DNA from: a virus
Length of the DNA stretch: 33,934 nucleotides
Strand: one strand, 5' to 3'
IMG/VR virus record: IMGVR_UViG_3300025312_000456
Span: 1-33,934 of that record
The position numbers and the translations under genes are program-made. Of the stretch, positions 13,567-20,214 are shown piece by piece (the stretch's first letter is position 1; every line of letters begins with the position of its first letter). The notes beneath the pieces are model-generated. The model did no database searches, was not told where the DNA came from, and saw only the letters and a list, made by a program, of their open reading frames with translations.

Positions 13567-13601
13567 AAGGAGAACCGTGTAGCCCACGGCCCCGCAAACA
13601 A
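13567..13601 (+). promoter_or_regulatory. distant Shine-Dalgarno with intervening hairpin
   Basis: A strong AAGGAG (13567-13572) lies about 30 bases before the scaffold ATG, too far for normal initiation. A perfect 5-bp hairpin (CCGTG, 13575-13579, with CACGG, 13585-13589) sits between them and would shorten the gap. A GTG-TAG start-stop follows the AAGGAG at normal spacing. Confidence 0.35.
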
Positions 13602-14402
13602 ATGGCCGATGATTCCGTAATACAAGTAGATCCTCCGGCAACACCATCGATTTCGGTGGAACCTAAAAAAGATGAGCCGGGAGATTTGTCATGGAAAGAC
13701 AAGGTAAAAGACAAAAGCCAGGGGCAGTTGATGGAAATGTACGGTGAGGCCAGTAAGAAATTAGGGGAAATGAGCGAATCGGAGAGGCAAAAGACTGAAG
13801 TTTTGAAGAAAATGAACGTAATTTTGGCTGCCATCGGCAAAGACCCGACCAGAGAGAAGATGGTCAAGCTGTGGATTGATGAATTAAATGGTGGGGACGG
13901 GGACGGGGACGGAGGCGGTGATGGCAAGGACAAGAAGACCGATCCGGCTTTAACCGATGTCCGCCGGAGTCAGGAAAGCGAGATAATTAACCGTTTTGAG
14001 GCCAGATATGGCATAGACAAACTGGCCGCAGACAAGAAAAAGGAAGACCACATAAAAATCGGTAACGCTTTGTGGGAATTGGTTGATCCCAGGGGTGAAT
14101 TTAAGAATTATGAGCAGATGTTGGACAGTGTTCCCCTGCAAAAGTTGGATAAAATGCTGGAAAACGCCTACTGGATCGCTAATCGGGATAAAGTACAGTC
14201 TGATCTGGCTATCGCCAGAAAAGCGGAGCGGGATGTGGCTGAAATGGGGGCAATCGGGGGTATTTCTTCGTCTTCTGCAGGTGGCGAAGGTGAAGATATC
14301 AACTTAACCCAGGAGCAACGGTATGCGGCCAAAAAGATGGGCGTTTCCGAGGACAAATACAAGGAAAGAATGAAAGAAATTATAAAATCGAGGAGGGGAT
14401 AA
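13602..14402 (+). CDS. putative head scaffold (prohead core) protein
   Basis: This 266-residue acidic, mostly helical and disordered protein lies between portal/lytic genes and the capsid genes, where scaffolds sit. It has a charged N-terminus, a Gly/Asp linker (GGDGDGDGGGDGKDK near residue 100), a helical core, and a C-terminal segment INLTQEQRYAAKKMGVSEDK (about 234-253) followed by a basic end. The 'LT-x-E-x-x-x-A-x-x-M-G-(I/V)-S-x-(E/D)-x-Y' tail is a common feature of phage scaffold-type proteins. Scaffolds direct capsid shell assembly and leave or are cleaved. Function is by position and composition. Confidence 0.65.
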   Translation: MADDSVIQVDPPATPSISVEPKKDEPGDLSWKDKVKDKSQGQLMEMYGEASKKLGEMSESERQKTEVLKKMNVILAAIGKDPTREKMVKLWIDELNGGDGDGDGGGDGKDKKTDPALTDVRRSQESEIINRFEARYGIDKLAADKKKEDHIKIGNALWELVDPRGEFKNYEQMLDSVPLQKLDKMLENAYWIANRDKVQSDLAIARKAERDVAEMGAIGGISSSSAGGEGEDINLTQEQRYAAKKMGVSEDKYKERMKEIIKSRRG

Positions 14403-14403
14403 C

Positions 14404-14877
14404 ATGAAAGCATTAAAAAACCCGGAAAACGGGGCAGATATCACTACTATAGTCAGGAAAGAGGGTCAAAGCCGGGAGTATTCCATCAAAGTCGGCGAAA
14501 CTCTGATTTTTGACGACAGTGTGGCAAAAGATCTCTTGACCAGGTATCAATTTCTCGAAGAGGTGGAGATAAAACAGGAAAGAGCAACGGGAAACTATAA
14601 ATGTCCCCACTGTGAGTATGGTCATGTTTCTAAAATAGCGGTTCTGGGACACATGAACGGCCACAAGGATTTGGAAAAGAAAGAAATAATCCAGTTGGGT
14701 TCAGAGTTGCCAACCGTGACTCCAGTTGAGGGCAAACCAGTTTTGAGTCCGATGGAAGAACGGGAAATTAAGAAGAGGGAAGACCGGGGCGATGAAATAC
14801 CGGATCGGGGAGTTGATAAGGACGGAGTTTCTTGGTACGGGCCGGGACTCGAAGACGACGATTTGAAGAAGGAATAA
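14404..14877 (+). CDS. head-module protein with a C2H2 zinc finger
   Basis: This 157-residue protein starts two bases after the scaffold stop. Residues 65-88 form a textbook C2H2 finger: Cys67-x2-Cys70-x12-His83-x3-His87 within YKCPHC...LGHMNGHKD. The N-terminal 60 residues are a small alpha/beta segment with IKVGETLIFDDSVA, and the C-terminal ~60 are acidic and disordered. Isolated C2H2 fingers are rare in phage proteins. The location between scaffold and decoration protein suggests a virion or assembly role, or a DNA-contacting head protein. No family is recognised. Confidence 0.62.
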   Translation: MKALKNPENGADITTIVRKEGQSREYSIKVGETLIFDDSVAKDLLTRYQFLEEVEIKQERATGNYKCPHCEYGHVSKIAVLGHMNGHKDLEKKEIIQLGSELPTVTPVEGKPVLSPMEEREIKKREDRGDEIPDRGVDKDGVSWYGPGLEDDDLKKE

Positions 14878-14897
14878 GGGGTTTTTTGAAGCTAAAC

Positions 14898-14928
14898 TTG
14901 ACAAGTGGTAGCCAACATGTTCTATACT
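14898..14928 (+). promoter_or_regulatory. promoter before the decoration and capsid genes
   Basis: Consensus -35 TTGACA (14898-14903), a 19-base spacer and -10 TATACT (14923-14928), 18 bases ahead of the decoration ATG, with AAAGAAG as ribosome site. The spacer is longer than optimal. A dedicated promoter fits the high demand for capsid proteins. Confidence 0.55.
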
Positions 14929-14946
14929 TTCTAGTGAAAGAAGAAC

Positions 14947-15531
14947 ATGGCATACACAGCATCAACGGGTTTTCGATACGGCAAGAGCCTTTTGGGATCA
15001 CAGTCCCCGATGGCCCTGAAGATTCGTGCGGGAGATTCTAAAACACTTACGATTGGTGACGCAGTTCGGGTAAACACCTCCGGTTTGATTGATTTGGTTG
15101 GAGCTGGTAATCCGGTTTTGGGAGTAATTCAGGGTTTAGTCGATGAAAACGGCGGAAACCTTTTGGCTCTTGGTTATACAAACAACACCGGGGCGACTCT
15201 TTCTGGCGACGATACCGTGACTACGGCTTCGGACAATTCAACCAGAACCCATTATATTATGGCGGAAGTCTTCATCGACCCCGCCGGTTCTTTGCTTTAT
15301 TACAATGACTCCAATGGAACTCTGGCCCAAGCCAATCTCTTCCAGCTTTTTGACGTACTGGCCGCTTCGGATCAGATAGATCAGTCGTCTGCTTCCGATA
15401 CTTCTGGTCAATTTCAACTTCTAGTGATTGATCCCGACGGGGATGCGGATGCGTCAAAAGGGTTATTTAGGGTGGCTGAACCCCAGTTGCTAACGCATAT
15501 TGGGAATTCCACCGCAGTTGTGGCTGCATAA
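14947..15531 (+). CDS. putative capsid decoration protein
   Basis: This 194-residue, beta-rich, Ala/Gly/Thr/Asp-rich protein lies directly before the major capsid gene. It contains a small barrel-like segment with a KIRAGDSKTLTIGDAVRVN string (about residues 25-43) followed by NPVLGVIQGLV (55-65), typical of phage head-decoration proteins that clip onto the HK97 shell. There is no signal peptide or Cys. The role is inferred from position and beta-rich composition. Confidence 0.68.
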   Translation: MAYTASTGFRYGKSLLGSQSPMALKIRAGDSKTLTIGDAVRVNTSGLIDLVGAGNPVLGVIQGLVDENGGNLLALGYTNNTGATLSGDDTVTTASDNSTRTHYIMAEVFIDPAGSLLYYNDSNGTLAQANLFQLFDVLAASDQIDQSSASDTSGQFQLLVIDPDGDADASKGLFRVAEPQLLTHIGNSTAVVAA

Positions 15532-15534
15532 AAC

Positions 15535-16446
15535 ATGGCTAATCGTGCATTATTTGGAGACATTTTGGAACCCGGTTTCAGGGAGATCTTTGATGACAGG
15601 TTCAAGGAAATCCCCATGAAGCTGGAAACCCTGCTTCACGTCAACGAAAGCGACAAGCAGGATGAAAAAGATTCGGCCTTGTCCGGCTTCGGCTACCTGG
15701 ATGAAACGAGTGAACAGGATAATATCAGGTATGAAGATCCGGTTCAGATGTATGACATAACTTATACCCACAAGAAATTCACCAAGGGTTTCAAGATTTC
15801 TGAAGAGCTATATGAGGATGCCCTCTACAACAAGATGAATAAGAAACCGGCGGCTCTGGGTAGGGCTGCACGCAGGACGGCTGAATTCCATGCCGCCAAG
15901 GTCTTCAACAACGCTTTTGATACCACAGACCAGGGTGGAGACGCCAAACCCCTCTGCTCAATCAGCCATCCCCGTGCTGACGGTGGAACGGCTCAATCCA
16001 ATGCCTCCTCGACTGGCTTGATTCTAAGTGAACCCAATTTGGAGACTGTTCGCTTGGCCGGTATCAAACTCTTGGACGACAAGGGGATGAAGATCGACAT
16101 TGAGTTCGACACCTTGTTGGTTCCGGTTGATCTTGACAAGAAAGCCCACGAATTGATTGATTCCGGCATGAGGGCGGGTACAGCCGACAACGACATGAAC
16201 TACTACAAGGGGGCGTTCAGGATAATCAACTGGATATATCTGACTTCCACGACAGCGTGGTGGCTGATTGATTCCAAGCTCCATGAACTCAACTGGTACT
16301 GGAGAGTCCGGGCTGAATTCAAACAGGATGACCAGTTTGAGAGTGGCAGCGCATTGTTCAAATGCCGTGAGAGATTCTCTAAAGGGTTCTCCGACTGGAG
16401 GGGCGTACACGGTAGCAAGGGTGACGGAGCCGCATACGCTTCATAA
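15535..16446 (+). CDS. major capsid protein (HK97 fold, Mu gpT-like)
   Basis: This 303-residue protein starts three bases after the decoration stop. Its pattern fits the gpT-like class of HK97-fold capsid proteins: an extended N-terminus (about residues 20-50), an E-loop-like YDITYTHKKFTKGFKISEEL (residues 74-93), the spine helix with RAARRTAEFHAAKVFNNAFD (110-129), a GKPLCS/SHP segment ('PLCSISHPRADGG', 138-150), and a C-terminal half with FDTLLVPVDLDKKAHELI. The length is normal for the class. It forms the icosahedral shell and is likely the most expressed gene here. Confidence 0.85.
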   Translation: MANRALFGDILEPGFREIFDDRFKEIPMKLETLLHVNESDKQDEKDSALSGFGYLDETSEQDNIRYEDPVQMYDITYTHKKFTKGFKISEELYEDALYNKMNKKPAALGRAARRTAEFHAAKVFNNAFDTTDQGGDAKPLCSISHPRADGGTAQSNASSTGLILSEPNLETVRLAGIKLLDDKGMKIDIEFDTLLVPVDLDKKAHELIDSGMRAGTADNDMNYYKGAFRIINWIYLTSTTAWWLIDSKLHELNWYWRVRAEFKQDDQFESGSALFKCRERFSKGFSDWRGVHGSKGDGAAYAS

Positions 16447-16452
16447 TTCACA

Positions 16453-16486
16453 GGGAAGTTGACCCGCCTCTGTAGATCAACTTTCC
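16453..16486 (+). terminator. hairpin after the major capsid gene, possible partial terminator
   Basis: A 10-bp stem (16453-16462 with 16477-16486, one G-U pair) begins six bases after the capsid stop. No run of U follows, so it is more likely an RNA-stabilising or attenuating hairpin than a full terminator. Confidence 0.45.
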
Positions 16487-16510
16487 TTAACCGTTCCACA
16501 TTTGAGGCAT

Positions 16511-16933
16511 ATGTCTACAACTTTCGGATCAATCGCAGGACGACTTCCAACAGGAACCGTTAACCCGACTACTCCGGCCACGGGAGACGAATATTACAAC
16601 ACAACTTACAATCGCTGGATGCGGTACGATGGAGCTAAGTGGTCTGGGTTGGGATTGACAACCTCTACTTCTACTTCAACTTCGACCTCTACTTCAACCA
16701 GCACCTCAACTTCAACGTCTACTACCACAACTTCCACTTCAACTTCTCAATCGACCTCGACTTCGACGACTATCAGCACTTCTACTTCTCAAAGCACCAG
16801 CACCTCGATTTCGACTTCTACCTCGACAACCACAACCAGTACGTCTACATCAACAACGACAACCAGCACATCTACTACCACGTCCACAACGACCAGTACG
16901 TCTACGTCTACATCGACATCGACGACTGTATAA
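16511..16933 (+). CDS. putative capsid appendage 1 with long Ser/Thr tract
   Basis: This 140-residue protein has two parts. Residues 1-49 form a small domain with GRLP...PATGDEYYNTTYNRWMRYDG, a 'G-D-x-Y-Y-x-x-x...W-x-x-Y-x-G-x-x-W' pattern seen in phage fibre and adhesin tips. From residue 50 to the end the chain is almost only Thr and Ser (about 90 residues, with a few Gln and Ile). It is the first of three relatives directly after the capsid gene. The all-hydroxyl tract suggests a flexible, extended, O-glycosylated stalk, mucin-like. The ATG at 16511 is preferred over TTG at 16502. Confidence 0.72.
   Translation: MSTTFGSIAGRLPTGTVNPTTPATGDEYYNTTYNRWMRYDGAKWSGLGLTTSTSTSTSTSTSTSTSTSTSTTTTSTSTSQSTSTSTTISTSTSQSTSTSISTSTSTTTTSTSTSTTTTSTSTTTSTTTSTSTSTSTSTTV
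16658..16930 (+). repeat. Ser/Thr-coding tract 1 (91 codons)
   Basis: Coding repeat of alternating Thr and Ser codons. All four Thr codons and several Ser codons (TCN and AGY) are mixed without order, so the DNA is not a perfect microsatellite; protein composition, not DNA slippage, seems to be maintained. Confidence 0.85.
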
Positions 16934-16939
16934 TAAATT

Positions 16940-17215
16940 ATGGCAACAGGAACACATATCACCGATTTACAAGGGAGGCTCCCGGTAGCCACGACGGCTC
17001 CGTCTGACCCGATTTCGGGTGACGAATATTGGGATTCCGGCAAGAAAGCCTGGTTTCGTTACAGTGGCAATAATTGGCTGGGTTTCTGGTTTAGTTCAAC
17101 GTCTACTTCGACTTCGACCAGTACGTCGACTTCAACCTCGACCTCTATTACGACAACGAGTACTTCCACCTCGACATCTACCTCTATTTCTACGTCTACC
17201 ACAACCAGTGGATAA
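16940..17215 (+). CDS. putative capsid appendage 2 with Ser/Thr tract
   Basis: This 91-residue relative of the preceding gene aligns with no gap over its N-terminal domain: both have GRLP, 11 residues, then GDEY, and end W-x-RY-x-G-x-x-W-x-G. Residues 52-90 are a Ser/Thr tract, shorter than in the first copy. It starts six bases after the preceding stop. Duplication followed by tract-length change explains the family. It probably sits on the capsid surface like its neighbour. Confidence 0.7.
   Translation: MATGTHITDLQGRLPVATTAPSDPISGDEYWDSGKKAWFRYSGNNWLGFWFSSTSTSTSTSTSTSTSTSITTTSTSTSTSTSISTSTTTSG
17093..17212 (+). repeat. Ser/Thr-coding tract 2 (about 40 codons)
   Basis: Thr/Ser codon alternation with mixed synonymous codons, as in tract 1, with two Ile codons. 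Confidence 0.82.
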
Positions 17216-17217
17216 AT

Positions 17218-17508
17218 ATGGCACCTGATACACATTTTTCAGCAGTTGAGTCAAAGAGACTTGTGACGTTTAACGTCCAGCCTACCCAACCCCAGGATGG
17301 GCAGTATTACTATGACAATAAAAATGGTGCTCTCTGGGTTTACGACGCAAGGACTACCCAGTGGTATTTTGCTCCCCTGTCTACAACAACTAGCACTTCA
17401 ACCTCCACCACGACCACATCTACGTCCACGACGACAACCAGTACCTCGACTTCGACTTCAACCTCTACGTCGACATCTACTTCTACTTCTACTACCACAA
17501 CCTTATAA
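17218..17508 (+). CDS. putative capsid appendage 3 with Ser/Thr tract
   Basis: This 96-residue, more divergent third relative has an N-terminal domain with PQDGQYYYDNKNGALWVYDA (about residues 25-44) and TTQWYF, keeping the 'G-x-Y-Y' and terminal Trp pattern, and a Ser/Thr tract from about residue 55. It starts two bases after gene 2. The greater divergence suggests an older duplication or a distinct tip. All three may share a role, with the tracts as stalks and the small domains as the capsid-binding or receptor-binding ends. Confidence 0.68.
   Translation: MAPDTHFSAVESKRLVTFNVQPTQPQDGQYYYDNKNGALWVYDARTTQWYFAPLSTTTSTSTSTTTTSTSTTTTSTSTSTSTSTSTSTSTSTTTTL
17380..17505 (+). repeat. Ser/Thr-coding tract 3 (about 42 codons)
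   Basis: Mixed Thr/Ser codons, Thr-rich at the end, ending in Leu before the stop. Same character as tracts 1 and 2. Confidence 0.82.
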
Positions 17509-17510
17509 AT

Positions 17511-17846
17511 ATGTTAGTAAAACACACATATTCACTAGCGGGAGTCTGGAAACCGACAGACACGGAGAAGGAAAAAAAAATTTCAGGTTCCAATGAGGTG
17601 ACCTGTCTGAAACTATCTTCGGGGGGCGGGGCTGCGACGGTGGCAATATACGATGCGACAGTTGCCGCAGAAGCGACTCCCAGCAATTTAAAGTGGTGGC
17701 TGGATTGCTCCACCACGGACAACGATATCAACGTGTTTGCCAGCCCCCTCTCTTTTACCAAGGGGGTATATGCGGTTTGCGAACAGGGGTGGGATTTTAA
17801 CCCAGTGGTTTGCATTTCAGTGATTGGTCGGGCAAATCCAGCTTAA
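17511..17846 (+). CDS. small beta-rich virion-type protein, 111 aa
   Basis: This 111-residue protein starts two bases after appendage gene 3. The sequence alternates short beta strands and turns (GGGAATVAIYDATVAAEATP at about residues 38-57, NDINVFASPLSFTKGVYAVC at about 71-90), like small phage structural beta-sandwich proteins of the 'TVxIYDG ... SPIxFxxGLYV' type. No enzyme motif is seen. It may cap or anchor the appendages or belong to the neck; the assignment is contextual. Confidence 0.58.
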   Translation: MLVKHTYSLAGVWKPTDTEKEKKISGSNEVTCLKLSSGGGAATVAIYDATVAAEATPSNLKWWLDCSTTDNDINVFASPLSFTKGVYAVCEQGWDFNPVVCISVIGRANPA

Positions 17847-17853
17847 CTGGTTC

Positions 17854-17881
17854 TTGCTTCTGGTTTTTTCTGGGGTATAAT
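17854..17881 (+). promoter_or_regulatory. promoter opening the glycan operon
   Basis: Perfect TATAAT (17876-17881) with TTGCTT (17854-17859) 16 bases before it. The box ends eight bases before the ATG at 17890, so the operon transcript would start at or beside its first codon. Confidence 0.6.
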
Positions 17882-17889
17882 GATTCATA

Positions 17890-19227
17890 ATGGGTGAGAT
17901 CGTAAATCCTAAAAACTGCATAATTTTCACTTCGTTTTCTTCAGCAGACGAGGCCTACAGTCTCAATAGGGTTGTCATTGATCAGATTAAGATGTTCACC
18001 CGGAATGGGTACAAGATCAAAGTCATTGTGGCGGAGACGTTTGAACCAAAGGGTGAGTATCTGAATCCGAATGTAAAGATTGAAAGAATCCCCCAGGTTC
18101 CGGTTCACAATGAAGTGAAGAAGGATGAAAGTTTTGATCTGGATGTTCAGATGCTTCGAGACAAACTGTCGAAGATCCTAGAGGGGGCGGATGTAGTCTT
18201 GACTCACGACATTATCTATCAAAACTCTTGCTTGAAGCACAACATGGCTGCCCGGATGGTGGCGGAGAAGATGCCTAATATCCGCTGGCTGCACTGGATT
18301 CATTCTGCCACTTCCCCAGTCACGCTGGCGACCCTTCGTCCTTACTTTGAGGACAAATACCTGGAAGTGATTGCTCAACCGTTTCCCAATTCCAGATATG
18401 TATTTTTTAACGATTACTCAATTCCCCGGATTGCGGAGAACTTTGGAGTATCCCAGGATCTGGTAAAAACGGTGCATCATCCTACCGACGTATATGAGTT
18501 TTTGGGGATTGGGGAAGAAGTAAAACAAGTTGCGGAGAAGTATAAATTCCTAGAAGCAGACGCTATCTGCATATATCCCGTAAGGCTAGACCGGGGGAAG
18601 CAGGTGGAGATGGTAATCAAGACCATGGCTGCCCTCAAGAGGCATGACATGTCTGTTCGGATCGTGGTAGTTGATTTTCACTCGACGGCGGGAGACAAAG
18701 TAACTTACCGGGACGACCTAAAGCAGTTGGGGATAGATAACAAGCTAGCTCAGGGAGAGTTGATCTTTACTTCGGAAGAAAAACCGGCGTGGAATTATGA
18801 AATACCCCACATTCAAGTCAGAGACTTTCAGATGCTTGCCAACGTCTTCATTATGCCGTCCAGGTCTGAATCATACTCCCTGGTAACACAGGAGGCTGGA
18901 ATGTTGAGGCAGGTGGTGGTAGTCAACTTTGATTTCCCCCCATTCAGAGACATCTTTGGCCCGAACACGATCAACCGCAAGTTTAGTTCCAATATAGACA
19001 TTATGAATGGTATGGATGGGGTAACTAATACGAATTACGGGCCGGGGGATGCTGCTCCTGAACAGAGAGCGGCTTACGAGAAAAAATACCATTATGAAAC
19101 AGCGGGGATGATTAAATCCAAGTTACTTGATGGTGGCCCGATGCAGTTGTCCCAATTCCTGCGTAAGAACAGGAATTTGAACAAGGTCTTTAAGTCGGCG
19201 TTAGAGCCACTTTTGTTTGAGACATGA
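17890..19227 (+). CDS. GT-B glycosyltransferase, GT4-like
   Basis: This 445-residue two-domain retaining-type glycosyltransferase has an N-terminal Rossmann half beginning with IIFTSFSSADEAYSLN (acceptor side). Its C-terminal half carries YPVRLDRGKQ (229-238; Arg232 and Lys237 in the usual donor-phosphate positions) and SRSESYSLVTQEAG (324-337), the E-x7-E motif with Glu327 and Glu335. It would transfer a sugar from a nucleotide donor; the acceptor is unknown. It is the first gene of the operon, likely cytoplasmic, and its stop lies one base before the next ATG. Confidence 0.85.
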   Translation: MGEIVNPKNCIIFTSFSSADEAYSLNRVVIDQIKMFTRNGYKIKVIVAETFEPKGEYLNPNVKIERIPQVPVHNEVKKDESFDLDVQMLRDKLSKILEGADVVLTHDIIYQNSCLKHNMAARMVAEKMPNIRWLHWIHSATSPVTLATLRPYFEDKYLEVIAQPFPNSRYVFFNDYSIPRIAENFGVSQDLVKTVHHPTDVYEFLGIGEEVKQVAEKYKFLEADAICIYPVRLDRGKQVEMVIKTMAALKRHDMSVRIVVVDFHSTAGDKVTYRDDLKQLGIDNKLAQGELIFTSEEKPAWNYEIPHIQVRDFQMLANVFIMPSRSESYSLVTQEAGMLRQVVVVNFDFPPFRDIFGPNTINRKFSSNIDIMNGMDGVTNTNYGPGDAAPEQRAAYEKKYHYETAGMIKSKLLDGGPMQLSQFLRKNRNLNKVFKSALEPLLFET

Positions 19228-19228
19228 C

Positions 19229-20002
19229 ATGGAGTCTGCCTGTATTTTCGGATACGGAGTTGTTGGAAAGGCTACCGGCCTCTCCCTTGGAATCACTCGA
19301 TACTTTGACCTCCAAGGGAGCAATATTACTCTCGAAGATGCAGCGAAATGCCGATACATTTTTATATGTTTACCAACTCCTACTGGAGCAGACGGCAAGC
19401 AAGACACCGGATACATCGAAGACTACGTTAGAAAAATCTCGTCTTTTGGCGGAACTCAAACATTTGTCATCCGATCTACGGTCTTGCCAGGTACAGTTCG
19501 CAGAATTGTGGGGAGAACTGGCGTCCAGAGTATCGTATCCAACCCCGAATTCCTCACTGAATCAACTTGGGAACAAGATGCTAGAAGACCAACTCTTGTT
19601 GTCGTTGGGTCCGATTCTGGTGAGGCAAGGGATGGAGTCGCCGGTCTCTACGAAAGTCGTTGGAAAGGTATCGCCATCTACAAAACAGACTCAGTTACAG
19701 CGGAAACGATTAAATACGGCCTCAACTCGTTCTTTGCCACGAAAGTCGTCTTCGCTAACAGCATCTTCGATCTTTGCCAAAGAGAGAAAGCTAATTACGA
19801 GACCGTCAAAAAGGTTCTGGAATCTCATCCGTGGGGCAGTAAAAACCATTTTACGATCTGGCATCAAGGCGGAAGGGGGGCAGGCGGAAAGTGCCTGAAG
19901 AAAGACGTGCAAGCATTTGCCTACTTCTCCGACAACCCGTTTTTCAGATTGGTGGACGCCTTGAACCAGGAGTTACTTACAAAATATCCTAAAGAAAAAT
20001 GA
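19229..20002 (+). CDS. UDP-glucose/GDP-mannose dehydrogenase-like protein, C-terminally short
   Basis: This 257-residue NAD-dependent sugar-nucleotide dehydrogenase homologue would oxidise UDP-glucose to UDP-glucuronate if active. GYGVVG (8-13) is the NAD fold; STVLPGT (83-89), SNPEFL (104-109), an IKYGLNSFFATK stretch (161-172, with catalytic-type Lys and Asn) and GGKCLKKD (219-226) with the catalytic Cys222 are all present. Full-length enzymes have about 390-450 residues; here the chain stops soon after the Cys motif, so the C-terminal UDP-binding domain is missing. It may use a partner or a different substrate. ATG at 19229 is chosen; it overlaps the next gene as ATGA. Confidence 0.78.
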   Translation: MESACIFGYGVVGKATGLSLGITRYFDLQGSNITLEDAAKCRYIFICLPTPTGADGKQDTGYIEDYVRKISSFGGTQTFVIRSTVLPGTVRRIVGRTGVQSIVSNPEFLTESTWEQDARRPTLVVVGSDSGEARDGVAGLYESRWKGIAIYKTDSVTAETIKYGLNSFFATKVVFANSIFDLCQREKANYETVKKVLESHPWGSKNHFTIWHQGGRGAGGKCLKKDVQAFAYFSDNPFFRLVDALNQELLTKYPKEK

Positions 20003-20214
20003 CAGCCAATTATACTGATGAGGAAGTAGTTAGGGCGTTGAATTTATATAAGAGTGGCTTAACGGCAAGAGAGGTATACAAAGAACTTGGGGAAAAATCA
20101 TCTATTCGTTCTTTTTCTCGTCTCATCAGTAGGTGGATGAGAATGGCGGGTGTTTCCCATAAATACAACTTTCATCGCTGGGACAAGATATCTAAGGAGG
20201 TAAAAAATGAATGA
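19999..20214 (+). CDS. small helix-turn-helix protein inside the glycan operon
   Basis: This 71-residue basic protein has YTDEEVVRALNLYKSGLTAR (5-24) and continues EVYKELGE, a resolvase/Hin-like helix-turn-helix ('L-x-L-Y-x-x-G-x-T-x-x-E-V'). A second basic segment (RSFSRLISRWMRMAG) could be a further DNA-binding helix. It is coupled to the dehydrogenase by ATGA. Its C-terminal codons contain the strong Shine-Dalgarno of the next gene. It may regulate the operon or be a remnant of a transposase or recombinase; no catalytic domain remains. Confidence 0.58.
   Translation: MTANYTDEEVVRALNLYKSGLTAREVYKELGEKSSIRSFSRLISRWMRMAGVSHKYNFHRWDKISKEVKNE

Noticed and set aside
16639-17007. Frame with Tyr/Phe/Asp/Asn-rich repeats over the Ser/Thr tract
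   Set aside because: It is the frameshifted reading of the Thr/Ser codon array and runs across the end of the real gene.
16658-17505. Phase-variable microsatellite
   Set aside because: Synonymous codons are mixed, so there is no uniform repeat unit long enough for efficient slippage.
19224-19898. Long alternative frame (224 codons) over the dehydrogenase gene
   Set aside because: It lies fully inside a gene with clear enzyme motifs, is Ser/Leu/Lys-rich without any recognisable motif, and its start is in the overlap with the preceding gene. It is most likely a shadow of biased codons.
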